DNA of 32,582 nt from Bacillota bacterium (GTDB lineage Bacteria > Bacillota > Sulfobacillia > Sulfobacillales > Sulfobacillaceae). Below, one piece after another: positions 23,560 to 30,487 of this stretch. How positions within the stretch are numbered: position 1 is the stretch's first letter; each line of letters starts with the position of its first letter. The DNA is taken from the NCBI GenBank assembly GCA_021821465.1, contig JAKACM010000049.1:1-32582 (forward strand), written 5' to 3'. Position numbers and translations under genes: made by a program. Below the pieces are notes generated by a model. It saw only the letters and a list, made by a program, of their open reading frames with translations, had not been told where the DNA came from and did no database searches.

Positions 23560-23583
23560 TCTAAAATCAAGGAGGAAATTGCG

Positions 23584-24756
23584 ATGATTATCAATACCAA
23601 CGTATCTGCTTTGTTTGCTGAAAATGCCCTCAATAACACAACCAATTCATTAACCAATCTTGAGCAACAAATGTCTACCGGATATCAAATTAACTCACCG
23701 GGAAACAACCCGGCAGGTCTTGCCATTTCCACGCTCATGAGCGGAGAATTGGGCGGGATTAACGCTGCGGTCAGTAATGCCAATCAGGCTTTGAACTTAT
23801 TGGACACGGCCAATGGCGGAATCCAGAATGATGTCCAGATTGTTACCCAAATCCAACAGTTGGCGACGCAAGCGTCCAATAGCACAGAAACAACCCAGGA
23901 TCAAAAAGACTTGCAATCACAGATCAACAGTTTATTGTCTCAGTTGGACAGCAATGCCAAGTCTGTCAACTACAACAACAAAATTTTGTTAAAAGGTTCT
24001 TACGGAGCGACAATTTCATCTGCATCCTTCACCAGCAATGCTCCGGGAGGAACCGTGGCGCTCGGAGCCGATAGCGGTAATGCAGCTAGCGCACCCTATA
24101 GTGTGACCATTCAATATAATTCCACTACAGACTTAGCTACCATTAGTCTAACTAACGGGAGTGGCACTCTTGGAACCATTTCCTTAAATAACATCGCCTC
24201 AACAGCGACCACAGCCACCGCACAATTTGTCGCGGGAACGAGCAATGACTCAGGATCAGCATCCTTTGTCGTCAATTTCAATCCAAGCACCGTAACAGCC
24301 AACCTCAGTTCAACCGTTACCAGTATTGCCTTGCAATTTTCTGTAGCGGCGGCCACTAATGCTTTGACTTTCCAAGTGGGTCCGACTAACGATGCAGCTA
24401 ACCAGGTTCAGACTCAGCTAGGAAGTTTCACCAGCTTAAGTCTCGGATTATCCGCCATTAACGTTGTCGGTACCAACAATGCCCAAAATGCCATTACCCA
24501 AGCTAACAACGCCTTGTCCATGCTAACAAATGCACAAGGTCAAATCGGGTCACAACAAGATCAACTGAACTACACGATTCAAAACCTCAACACAGAAAAT
24601 ACTAACTTGCAAGCAGCCAAATCCACGATTATGGACGCGAACATGTCGCAAGTTATGAGTAACTTCTCCAGAGAACAGATTCTTCAACAAACAGGATTAC
24701 AAGCCTTGTCATCGGCAAATTCACTTCCCGGTTTAGTATTGAAGTTACTCGGTTAA
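23584..24756 (+). CDS. Flagellin
   Basis: A 390-residue filament protein. The N-terminal D0/D1 region (MIINTNVSALFAENAL, STGYQINSPGNNPAGLAIS) and the C-terminal D1/D0 region (SMLTNAQGQIGSQQDQLNYT, then TIMDANMSQVMSNFSREQIL and a hydrophobic end PGLVLKLLG) are the conserved coiled-coil halves that pack in the filament core and carry the export signal. Residues about 140-290 are a Ser/Thr/Asn-rich variable domain exposed on the filament, a good target for O-glycosylation by the neighbouring transferases. The ATG has an ideal AAGGAGG site. Upstream are a sigma-D-like promoter and two leader hairpins; a strong terminator follows, so the gene is monocistronic. Confidence 0.93.
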   Translation: MIINTNVSALFAENALNNTTNSLTNLEQQMSTGYQINSPGNNPAGLAISTLMSGELGGINAAVSNANQALNLLDTANGGIQNDVQIVTQIQQLATQASNSTETTQDQKDLQSQINSLLSQLDSNAKSVNYNNKILLKGSYGATISSASFTSNAPGGTVALGADSGNAASAPYSVTIQYNSTTDLATISLTNGSGTLGTISLNNIASTATTATAQFVAGTSNDSGSASFVVNFNPSTVTANLSSTVTSIALQFSVAAATNALTFQVGPTNDAANQVQTQLGSFTSLSLGLSAINVVGTNNAQNAITQANNALSMLTNAQGQIGSQQDQLNYTIQNLNTENTNLQAAKSTIMDANMSQVMSNFSREQILQQTGLQALSSANSLPGLVLKLLG

Positions 24757-24769
24757 GTCCTAAGAATCT

Positions 24770-24805
24770 GCCCGCCGAGATCTTGGTCTTGGCGGGCTTC
24801 TTGCG
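24770..24805 (+). terminator. Intrinsic terminator after flagellin
   Basis: GCCCGCC (24770-24776) and GGCGGGC (24791-24797), extended inward by a G-T pair and AGA/TCT, form an 11-bp stem, followed by TTCTTGCGTT. It may also serve the convergent reductase gene, though the opposite strand has only a weak U-tract. Confidence 0.7.
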
Positions 24806-24816
24806 TTAAACGACCT

Positions 24817-25662
24817 TTAAAAGACGGGTGTGAAGTCTCGCCCCGATTCCATCTTGTAGGGTGCATATTGTGTAATTAATCCTCCATTCAAAGGCCGTGA
24901 CGCCGGCAAATGAAAAGAAGCGGTGTTGACGGGTTCTATCAAACTCACATCATAGCCAAAAGCCTTGGCAATCCGGCAAGTCAGGTCATAACGCGTGAGC
25001 CTTTCGGGCCCTGCGATATGCAAAATCCCTTCGAATCCGTCTTGAACAGCCTGCCAAGCCATTTTCACCAGACCTTCCGAAGGAGTCGGTGTATTCCATT
25101 GGTCAATCACCGCCTTTACGGGCTTGTTTTCCTTCAGTTGTTCCAGCACACGGTAGACAAAGTTCCGGGGATTCTCGTCCCGGCTGTAAATCCAAGCGGG
25201 ACGAATAATAAGAGCATGAGGAATCTCCTTCCTTAGATATTGTTCGATTTCCTCTTTGTGTTGCCCATAGACCTGAATAGGATGGGTGGGATCCTCTTCG
25301 CCATAGGGTCCGTTATGGCCGTCAAAAACATAATCCGTGGAAAAAAAGACCACACGCCCACCCCTTTTCATGGCCGTTTGAGCGACATAACCCGGTGCCT
25401 CAACATTATGCAGGTGACTCGCATCCACATCTTGCTGACATTGGTCGACGTTGGCCATAGCGGCGGGAATCCACACAACGTCCACCCTTTTTAACGCATT
25501 AAAGAAGTCTTGAACCTCCTTGGGCTCGGTAATATCCAGTTGGGTCAAAGAGGGCTCGGGATGGCGGTAGTAAGTTCCCCTGACATCTTCTCCCAAACGC
25601 GCTAATGTTCTTTGCAAATAACCCCCGACCTGACCGGAAGCTCCGATTATCACGTGTTGCAC
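24817..25662 (-). CDS. RmlD-like extended SDR (dTDP-4-dehydrorhamnose reductase family)
   Basis: About 281 residues with a Rossmann start HVIIGASGQVGGYL (Gly-x-x-Gly-x-x-Gly), a conserved FFSTDYVFDG strand, and the catalytic pair in VYGQHKEEIE (Tyr-x-x-x-Lys). The RmlD-family members reduce 4-keto sugars, but related proteins such as methionine adenosyltransferase regulators share the pattern, and the residues that define rhamnose synthesis cannot be confirmed here. No rmlA, B or C genes are visible. GTG 25660-25662 is preferred: AAGGGG is 9 nt upstream, while the ATG at 25671 directly abuts that site. A hairpin (25680-25707) separates it from the NifX-like gene. The glycosyltransferase genes nearby make sugar-nucleotide synthesis plausible. 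Confidence 0.75.
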   Translation of the reverse strand: MQHVIIGASGQVGGYLQRTLARLGEDVRGTYYRHPEPSLTQLDITEPKEVQDFFNALKRVDVVWIPAAMANVDQCQQDVDASHLHNVEAPGYVAQTAMKRGGRVVFFSTDYVFDGHNGPYGEEDPTHPIQVYGQHKEEIEQYLRKEIPHALIIRPAWIYSRDENPRNFVYRVLEQLKENKPVKAVIDQWNTPTPSEGLVKMAWQAVQDGFEGILHIAGPERLTRYDLTCRIAKAFGYDVSLIEPVNTASFHLPASRPLNGGLITQYAPYKMESGRDFTPVF

Positions 25663-25679
25663 TCTTATCATCCCCTTAA

Positions 25680-25707
25680 GGAACCTCAGAAAAACAAAGG
25701 AGGTTCC
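25680..25707 (-). other. Hairpin before the RmlD-like gene
   Basis: GGAACCTC and GAGGTTCC are 8-bp perfect arms with a 12-nt loop containing a T-rich stretch (CTTTGTTTTTCT on the minus strand). It lies between two minus-strand genes, a few bases before the ribosome binding site AAGGGG. On the plus strand the stem is followed by a T-run, but no plus-strand gene ends nearby. Confidence 0.45.
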
Positions 25708-25722
25708 GGGCTCTTTTTGTGG

Positions 25723-26058
25723 TTATTCCCGAATGAGACGTTCGATGACTTCTCGGGCATCTCCGGATGCGTCTAAGTGAATCTCAAGCCGCATGGATGC
25801 CAACATTCTGGCCATACCCTGACCCATGTGGCTGGCAACCACATCCGTTACCCCGTTATCCATGAGAAATTTCGCCACCCGAGCATGATGTTGTCCTTCT
25901 CCGGACTGATCATGCAAAGCGTCCCAATGGACATCCACTTCATTCCAACCGGCAATTTTCTGATCCTCGACCGTAACCAAAGCGACCCGTAAGGCCCAAC
26001 CCCATCTGGGATCGACTTGTCCCTGTGCATCGACAGGTATACACATAACACGCGACAT
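25723..26058 (-). CDS. NifX/NafY-domain protein (dinitrogenase cofactor biosynthesis-like)
   Basis: About 111 residues. The fold of the dinitrogenase iron-molybdenum cofactor domain is suggested by the start MCIPVDAQGQVDPRWGWA, the central HHARVAKFLMDNGVTDVVASHMGQGMARML, and a final alpha-helix. Stand-alone proteins of this family are widespread in bacteria without nitrogenase and have no settled role; nitrogen fixation is not implied, as no nif genes are near. ATG 26056-26058 has GAGGTG 6 nt upstream; the GTG at 26067 is the alternative. It follows the MBL hydrolase by about 15 nt and is co-transcribed with it. Confidence 0.7.
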   Translation of the reverse strand: MSRVMCIPVDAQGQVDPRWGWALRVALVTVEDQKIAGWNEVDVHWDALHDQSGEGQHHARVAKFLMDNGVTDVVASHMGQGMARMLASMRLEIHLDASGDAREVIERLIRE

Positions 26059-26073
26059 CGCATTCACCTCGTT

Positions 26074-27015
26074 CTAAAGTTTTCCGGCCGCCTTCTTTTG
26101 TATGTAAACTAAAATGCCCTGACTGTTTAACATCAGATCCACCCCCAGAGGATCTGTAGTGTCCACTTTGTGACCCAACCGTCGCAAATCTTGGCCAATA
26201 ATCTGGGATAAGGCCTGATAGATCAACTGATATGTCACTGGCTCCGGCAACTCTTTAATCAACTCGTTGATATAGTGCACCCCTCTGCGGGAAAAGTCAA
26301 AAGCTTCGTCCGCGGGTTCACTCATGCCAAAATGGGTATGGAAAATCCGCTGGGGATGAAGGGTCATCTGCAGCCGGTTCAAGGACGCCACCATGACATC
26401 CGGATCAAAATCACCGGGTGATGTGGTGGGAAAGCCGTAAGGGAAATCCCACCCGGTATACCCTGGCTGATATCTGATCCCCACCATATCGCCGCTAAAG
26501 ATCCCTTGACTTATATCATCGGCGATGCACATGTGATGTTTGGCATGACCGGGTGTGTGATAAAAAGTGAGAGTGTGCCGCCCTAAGCGCAACCTGCCGC
26601 CGTCTTGCTGGGCGATCACCCGATTTTCGTTCACGGGAATTAACGGGCCAAATAATGTGTTCATCTCTTCCCCATAGACTTGGCGCGCCCCTTTCACGAG
26701 CCTTGAAGGATCAATGAGGTGCCTGGCTCCTGTCGGATGCGCATGCAAGAGAGCTTTAACGCTTTTTTGCATCATCTGTCCGGCACCCCCGGCATGGTCA
26801 AGATGGACATGAGTAATGATAAGATGATCGATATCCGAAGCTCCGAGTCCCAATTGGGCTAATCCCTCAACCAACACTTCATGACTGTTAGAGGACCCGG
26901 TGTCAATTACGGCAATTTGGCGGTCTTTGATGACGTAAGCGTTAGAGCGAAAGGGCCTTCCTTCCTCAAACAAATCAATTCCGTAAATGTCCGATCCGTA
27001 ATCCACAATGGGCAT
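26074..27015 (-). CDS. Metallo-beta-lactamase-fold hydrolase
   Basis: A 313-residue cytoplasmic hydrolase. The two-metal site is visible: THVHLDHAGG (H69, H71, D73, H74), PGHAKHH (H157), and FSGDMVG (D176), with a later histidine in IFHTHFG. The spacing resembles the glyoxalase II and RNase-Z-like branches. The C-terminal 80 residues (LIKELPEPVTYQLIYQAL) form an extra helical domain. The substrate is unknown. The ATG 27015 has AGGAGGG with a suitable spacer. It starts a transcript with the NifX-like gene and perhaps the RmlD-like gene, behind a terminator that ends the XRE-TPR gene. Confidence 0.85.
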   Translation of the reverse strand: MPIVDYGSDIYGIDLFEEGRPFRSNAYVIKDRQIAVIDTGSSNSHEVLVEGLAQLGLGASDIDHLIITHVHLDHAGGAGQMMQKSVKALLHAHPTGARHLIDPSRLVKGARQVYGEEMNTLFGPLIPVNENRVIAQQDGGRLRLGRHTLTFYHTPGHAKHHMCIADDISQGIFSGDMVGIRYQPGYTGWDFPYGFPTTSPGDFDPDVMVASLNRLQMTLHPQRIFHTHFGMSEPADEAFDFSRRGVHYINELIKELPEPVTYQLIYQALSQIIGQDLRRLGHKVDTTDPLGVDLMLNSQGILVYIQKKAAGKL

Positions 27016-27081
27016 GGTTGTTTTCCCTCCTCATTTTCCATAGCTCCCTTTCCGATTCAGTTGGCGATTACAGCCCCAAAC

Positions 27082-27105
27082 AAAAAAGGACGGCATCGCC
27101 GTCCT
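27082..27105 (-). terminator. Intrinsic terminator of the XRE-TPR gene
   Basis: On the minus strand AGGACGGC-GAT-GCCGTCCT is an 8-bp perfect stem followed by TTTTTT. The stem begins within the stop codon TAG (27104-27106) of the regulator gene. Confidence 0.88.
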
Positions 27106-28357
27106 AATTGGGATTTCCGTCTCTGGGCCACGAGGGATGAGATTCCCACATCTTTAGAGTTTGGCGAATTTCAAAGCTGTGTTCGGCCTCATTAAAGGCA
27201 TTTAGCGCAAAAACGAAATTATCGTGAGCCTTATCTCTTTCTTCTCTTCCCAGATGCCACTGCATCCTTCGTCTAAAAGCTAACCCGTCAATCCGGGGGC
27301 TGTCCACCTTAATAGCCACCCGAAACATTTGCTGAATGACCCTGGCGGCCTTACGCCAATACCGCCGGTGAATATAAAGTTCGGCCAAGTCATCGAGGAT
27401 AAAGACGTAGGCGGCATTGTCATCCTGGAGATAACTCAAGGCTTCGGAGAAGTATTTTTCCGCTTCGGCCCACTGTTTTTGATATAAACAATACTCGCCC
27501 TGATCATGTATGGCGGAGGCATAGGCAGCAGGATCTTGAGCTTCCAAGGCAAATTGTTGAGCCTTGTCAAGGTAGCCTCGAACCCGCGGCAAGGCCTGAC
27601 GCTGCCCCAAATCGCACACCGCCAGGTCGATGAATGCCCAAGCCAACCAGCGGGGATCTTGAAGGGATTGCGCAATTTCCTCGGCCTCGCTCAAAGTTTG
27701 GCGCGCTTTGTCAAAATTCCCCATATTCAATTGACACAGAGCCTTGTTCAAGAGCATCTTAACCCTTGTCACCGAATCGTCTGGAGCCTCTTGCATCACT
27801 GCATCGTATAACAAAGAGGCTTGGGCAAAATTACTCGCGGTGTAAAGCGCATTTCCGGTCAATATGAGCATTTTGAGACGACTCTTTACGTCCGTTCGGG
27901 AGGGCAAGGACAACAACGAGCGAAGACTGTAATCGACCGCCGAGTGGACCTGCCCATTCATCTGCAAAGCCCGCGACAAATCCACAGCTATTTGAGCCTC
28001 TAAGTCTCGCCAACCGTAATTACGGGCAAAATCACTGGTTTGTTGCAAAATCTCCGCCGCGTCTTTAATGTTTCCCGCGTCCAACATCTCAACTCCGGAA
28101 GCAGCCAATCCCTCGGCAACGTTCCGTAAGCGTGTCTCATCGGTGCCGGTTAACCATCCTGCATTCACTCCAAGAACCTGAGCCAAATGTCCCAGCCATT
28201 CCCCGGGCGGCTCACATTGATCCGTTTCAATCAACTCAATAACCTGAACCGGTAATCCCGGTTTGGTCAAATCCTGTTGATTGAGCCCCAGACCGATCCT
28301 AAGGATTCTTATGCGCTCGCCCAAAGTCTGTCCTTGTTTGAGTGCTGATTTTTCCAT
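27104..28357 (-). CDS. XRE-type helix-turn-helix protein with TPR repeats
   Basis: About 417 residues. The N-terminal helix-turn-helix (LGERIRILRIGLGLNQQDLTKPGL, then VIELIETDQCEPPGEWLGHLAQVLGV) belongs to the Cro/C1 type. From about residue 90 the chain consists of TPR-like helical pairs (AAEILQQTSDFARNYGW, AVDYSLRSLLSLPS, ASLLYDAVMQEAP, ARQTLSEAEEIA, YLDKAQQFALEA, AEKYFSEALSYL). This layout is shared with RRNPP-type peptide-responsive regulators and with sporulation or glycan regulators of Bacillota; a ligand peptide is not visible nearby. ATG 28355-28357 follows AAAGGTGG with a 5-nt spacer. A promoter lies in the preceding spacer. Confidence 0.85.
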   Translation of the reverse strand: MEKSALKQGQTLGERIRILRIGLGLNQQDLTKPGLPVQVIELIETDQCEPPGEWLGHLAQVLGVNAGWLTGTDETRLRNVAEGLAASGVEMLDAGNIKDAAEILQQTSDFARNYGWRDLEAQIAVDLSRALQMNGQVHSAVDYSLRSLLSLPSRTDVKSRLKMLILTGNALYTASNFAQASLLYDAVMQEAPDDSVTRVKMLLNKALCQLNMGNFDKARQTLSEAEEIAQSLQDPRWLAWAFIDLAVCDLGQRQALPRVRGYLDKAQQFALEAQDPAAYASAIHDQGEYCLYQKQWAEAEKYFSEALSYLQDDNAAYVFILDDLAELYIHRRYWRKAARVIQQMFRVAIKVDSPRIDGLAFRRRMQWHLGREERDKAHDNFVFALNAFNEAEHSFEIRQTLKMWESHPSWPRDGNPN

Positions 28358-28389
28358 GTGTGCCACCTTTACCCAACAAATCTTCTGCC

Positions 28390-28418
28390 ATCATAACAAA
28401 CTTCACTCTGTGTGGAAA
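28390..28418 (-). promoter_or_regulatory. Candidate promoter of the XRE-TPR gene
   Basis: On the minus strand TTTCCA (28413-28418, four of six) and TATGAT (28390-28395, five of six) are 17 bp apart. The -35 box lies in the end of the GT2 gene, so the regulator may be transcribed both by itself and by read-through. Confidence 0.4.
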
Positions 28419-29347
28419 GATTCAGGATATCGGGGATTTTTTCGCCATTTATGGCGAATCATTCGGATCTTTCGGGACTCACTCAACAAAAATCTCCACG
28501 TGTTCCACAAATCCCGACGCTCCCGAGGGTTATGCCAAGATCCTTTAAGGGCAAAGACACTGTAATGCATGGTAGAACTAAGTGCGCTCAACAAAGGATA
28601 ATACTTCCACAATAAAAGAAGCCGTGCCCTTTCCGCCAATTGATGACGCCTGGTCCTGTCATGGGGATCGGAATGTCCAAGATAGTGCAAAACCAAAGAT
28701 GCCGGCTCAAATATTACCTGATATCCCAAACGGCGGATGCGGATTCCAATTTCGGTGTCATCGTGCCACTTAGGCAATGTCTCATCAAGAGGCCAAAGAT
28801 TTTCCAACCCCGAGCGCCGGATCACCATTCCGCACCCCATAGGATAATCGACCGGTTGCCCGCCCCAAAGGGTCAGTTCTTCTTGGTGCAAATTCAGCTT
28901 CTCCCCCCAGAGCCGATCGCGGCCGTGCCCCCAATGATCCAAAGACGACCCGGCACCGTTAATAACATCCCCCGAAGCCATTAACACCAAGGGGGCCACC
29001 GCCCCGGCCCCGGGGTTTTGGGCAAGTTGGTGCACGGCCGCCGGCAGCCAGTTTGCCGTGGCTTGCCCATCACTATCCAAGAACGCAAAAACTTTCCCCT
29101 TGGCCACAGCCACCCCCCGGTTTCGTCCTCCCGCCACCCCGTGGTTTTGCGAAAGGCTTAATATACGCAAGATAGGATCATGAAATGTTTGGGCCACCCC
29201 AAGACTGTTATCCCTTGAGCCGTTGTCCACCACAATACATTCCAATGGTTTCTCTTCCAGCAATAGCACCGACTCTAAGGCTTGAGCGAGTACACTTTCC
29301 CCGTTGTAATTCACAATAATCACCGACACGTCGCGGACCTTTAACAC
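28403..29347 (-). CDS. Glycosyltransferase family 2
   Basis: About 314 residues with a GT-A fold. DVSVIIVNYNGE is the nucleotide-binding start, CIVVDNGSRDNS the next strand, FAFLDSDGQ contains the Asp-x-Asp motif, and PMGCGMVIRRSG with DDTEIGIRIRRLGY supplies the late acidic region of rhamnosyl- and other transferases. A short basic C-terminus follows. The open frame runs further upstream into the preceding GT4 gene; GTG 29345-29347 is preferred, with GGGGG 8 nt upstream, just after the upstream TGA (29349-29351). ATG 29362 is the alternative. It closes the glycosyltransferase operon; sugar and acceptor are unknown. Confidence 0.82.
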   Translation of the reverse strand: MLKVRDVSVIIVNYNGESVLAQALESVLLLEEKPLECIVVDNGSRDNSLGVAQTFHDPILRILSLSQNHGVAGGRNRGVAVAKGKVFAFLDSDGQATANWLPAAVHQLAQNPGAGAVAPLVLMASGDVINGAGSSLDHWGHGRDRLWGEKLNLHQEELTLWGGQPVDYPMGCGMVIRRSGLENLWPLDETLPKWHDDTEIGIRIRRLGYQVIFEPASLVLHYLGHSDPHDRTRRHQLAERARLLLLWKYYPLLSALSSTMHYSVFALKGSWHNPRERRDLWNTWRFLLSESRKIRMIRHKWRKNPRYPESFHTE

Positions 29348-29348
29348 C

Positions 29349-30437
29349 TCACCTACCCCCATGGGCCACCTCATGATATAGAGAAGCATGTTGGCGGTAG
29401 GTATTTGCCCACGTGGGAAGCAGAGTGCGCTCAATGGGATCAGGATGGGTTATTATTTCCAGAATTTTAGCGGCCCACCTTTCGGCGCTGTCTTTTTCCT
29501 GAGTGGGAAGCACATTGAGCCCCCCAATCCGGTAGTCATTTACTCCTCCGGTGGGAGACGAAATAACCGGACACCCTTGCCATAAAGCCTCAAAACTTCC
29601 CAATCCGAACCCCTCATAATGGGAGGGAGAAAGATATACCGATGCCCCTTGATACAACTTTACCGTGTCCTCGTCCGATACATAGCCGAGAATATGCACA
29701 CGATCTTTGAGAGCAAATTGCTCGTAGCTTCTCCAAAAGCTCTCGTTATTCCAGCCATTGGCCCCGGCCAAAACCAAATGATACGGTCCTTTTGTCATCT
29801 CTAGCAAGCGAGCAAATACCTGAAGCAAAAATTCCAGATTCTTCCTGGGTTCAATGGTGCCGACATGCAAAAGATAGGGGACATCCCACATTTTTGGGGA
29901 ATGAGGGTCAAAAACCCTGTCTTTCAACCGATCGGCTCCCAGACTAATCACGGCAATATGCGCCACAGAGAGCCATGGAGCCAGCTTCAACACATCATCT
30001 TGAACTTGCTTGGAAGGCACAATAATCCTTTTTGCCTCGCGCAATGAACGCGGCAGCATGCGTCTCAAATAGACTAGGGTATCGGCACGCACAAACTCCG
30101 GCATCCGGTAAAATACCGTATCATGAATCGTAACAATCTTGGGAGTGAACCCCCAAGGCGGAAGACTGAAGGCGGGGCCATGAAACACATCATAGTGATG
30201 AGCCCTTAAATACCACGGCAATACGAAACTTTGCCAGGGAAGTCCTTTCTTAGGTGGAATCACGGTCAAAGGAACCTTAAAAGAACTTGTGAGGGAATTT
30301 ATGTGCGATAGGCCCGACAATTCAATCTCACCTTTGTCTTTGAGATATTCTGCCAGAATGCATGCGATGTATTGAGCGATGCCTGTCGGCTTGCTTTGCT
30401 GCATCAGTACCCGCACATCCATGGCCACAGTGGTCAT
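29349..30437 (-). CDS. Glycosyltransferase family 4 (GT-B)
   Basis: A 362-residue cytoplasmic transferase. The N-terminal acceptor domain begins VAMDVRVLMQQSKPTGIAQY and contains KIVTIHDTVFYRMPEF. The C-terminal donor domain has LLHVGTIEPRKNLEFLL, LVLAGANGWNNESF, and the E-x7-E-type motif in SPSHYEGFGLGSFEALWQGCPVIS, which binds the nucleotide sugar. The length matches the mannosyltransferase-like GT4 group. ATG 30437 is preceded by a GGAAGGA stretch about 14 nt away. The GT2 gene begins essentially at its stop codon, so the genes are translated in sequence. It follows the long GT4 gene by about 50 nt. Confidence 0.88.
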   Translation of the reverse strand: MTTVAMDVRVLMQQSKPTGIAQYIACILAEYLKDKGEIELSGLSHINSLTSSFKVPLTVIPPKKGLPWQSFVLPWYLRAHHYDVFHGPAFSLPPWGFTPKIVTIHDTVFYRMPEFVRADTLVYLRRMLPRSLREAKRIIVPSKQVQDDVLKLAPWLSVAHIAVISLGADRLKDRVFDPHSPKMWDVPYLLHVGTIEPRKNLEFLLQVFARLLEMTKGPYHLVLAGANGWNNESFWRSYEQFALKDRVHILGYVSDEDTVKLYQGASVYLSPSHYEGFGLGSFEALWQGCPVISSPTGGVNDYRIGGLNVLPTQEKDSAERWAAKILEIITHPDPIERTLLPTWANTYRQHASLYHEVAHGGR

Positions 30438-30487
30438 GACATTCTCTCATCCTTCCTGCATTCTGTCTGATATCGGGGAGAGATTTC

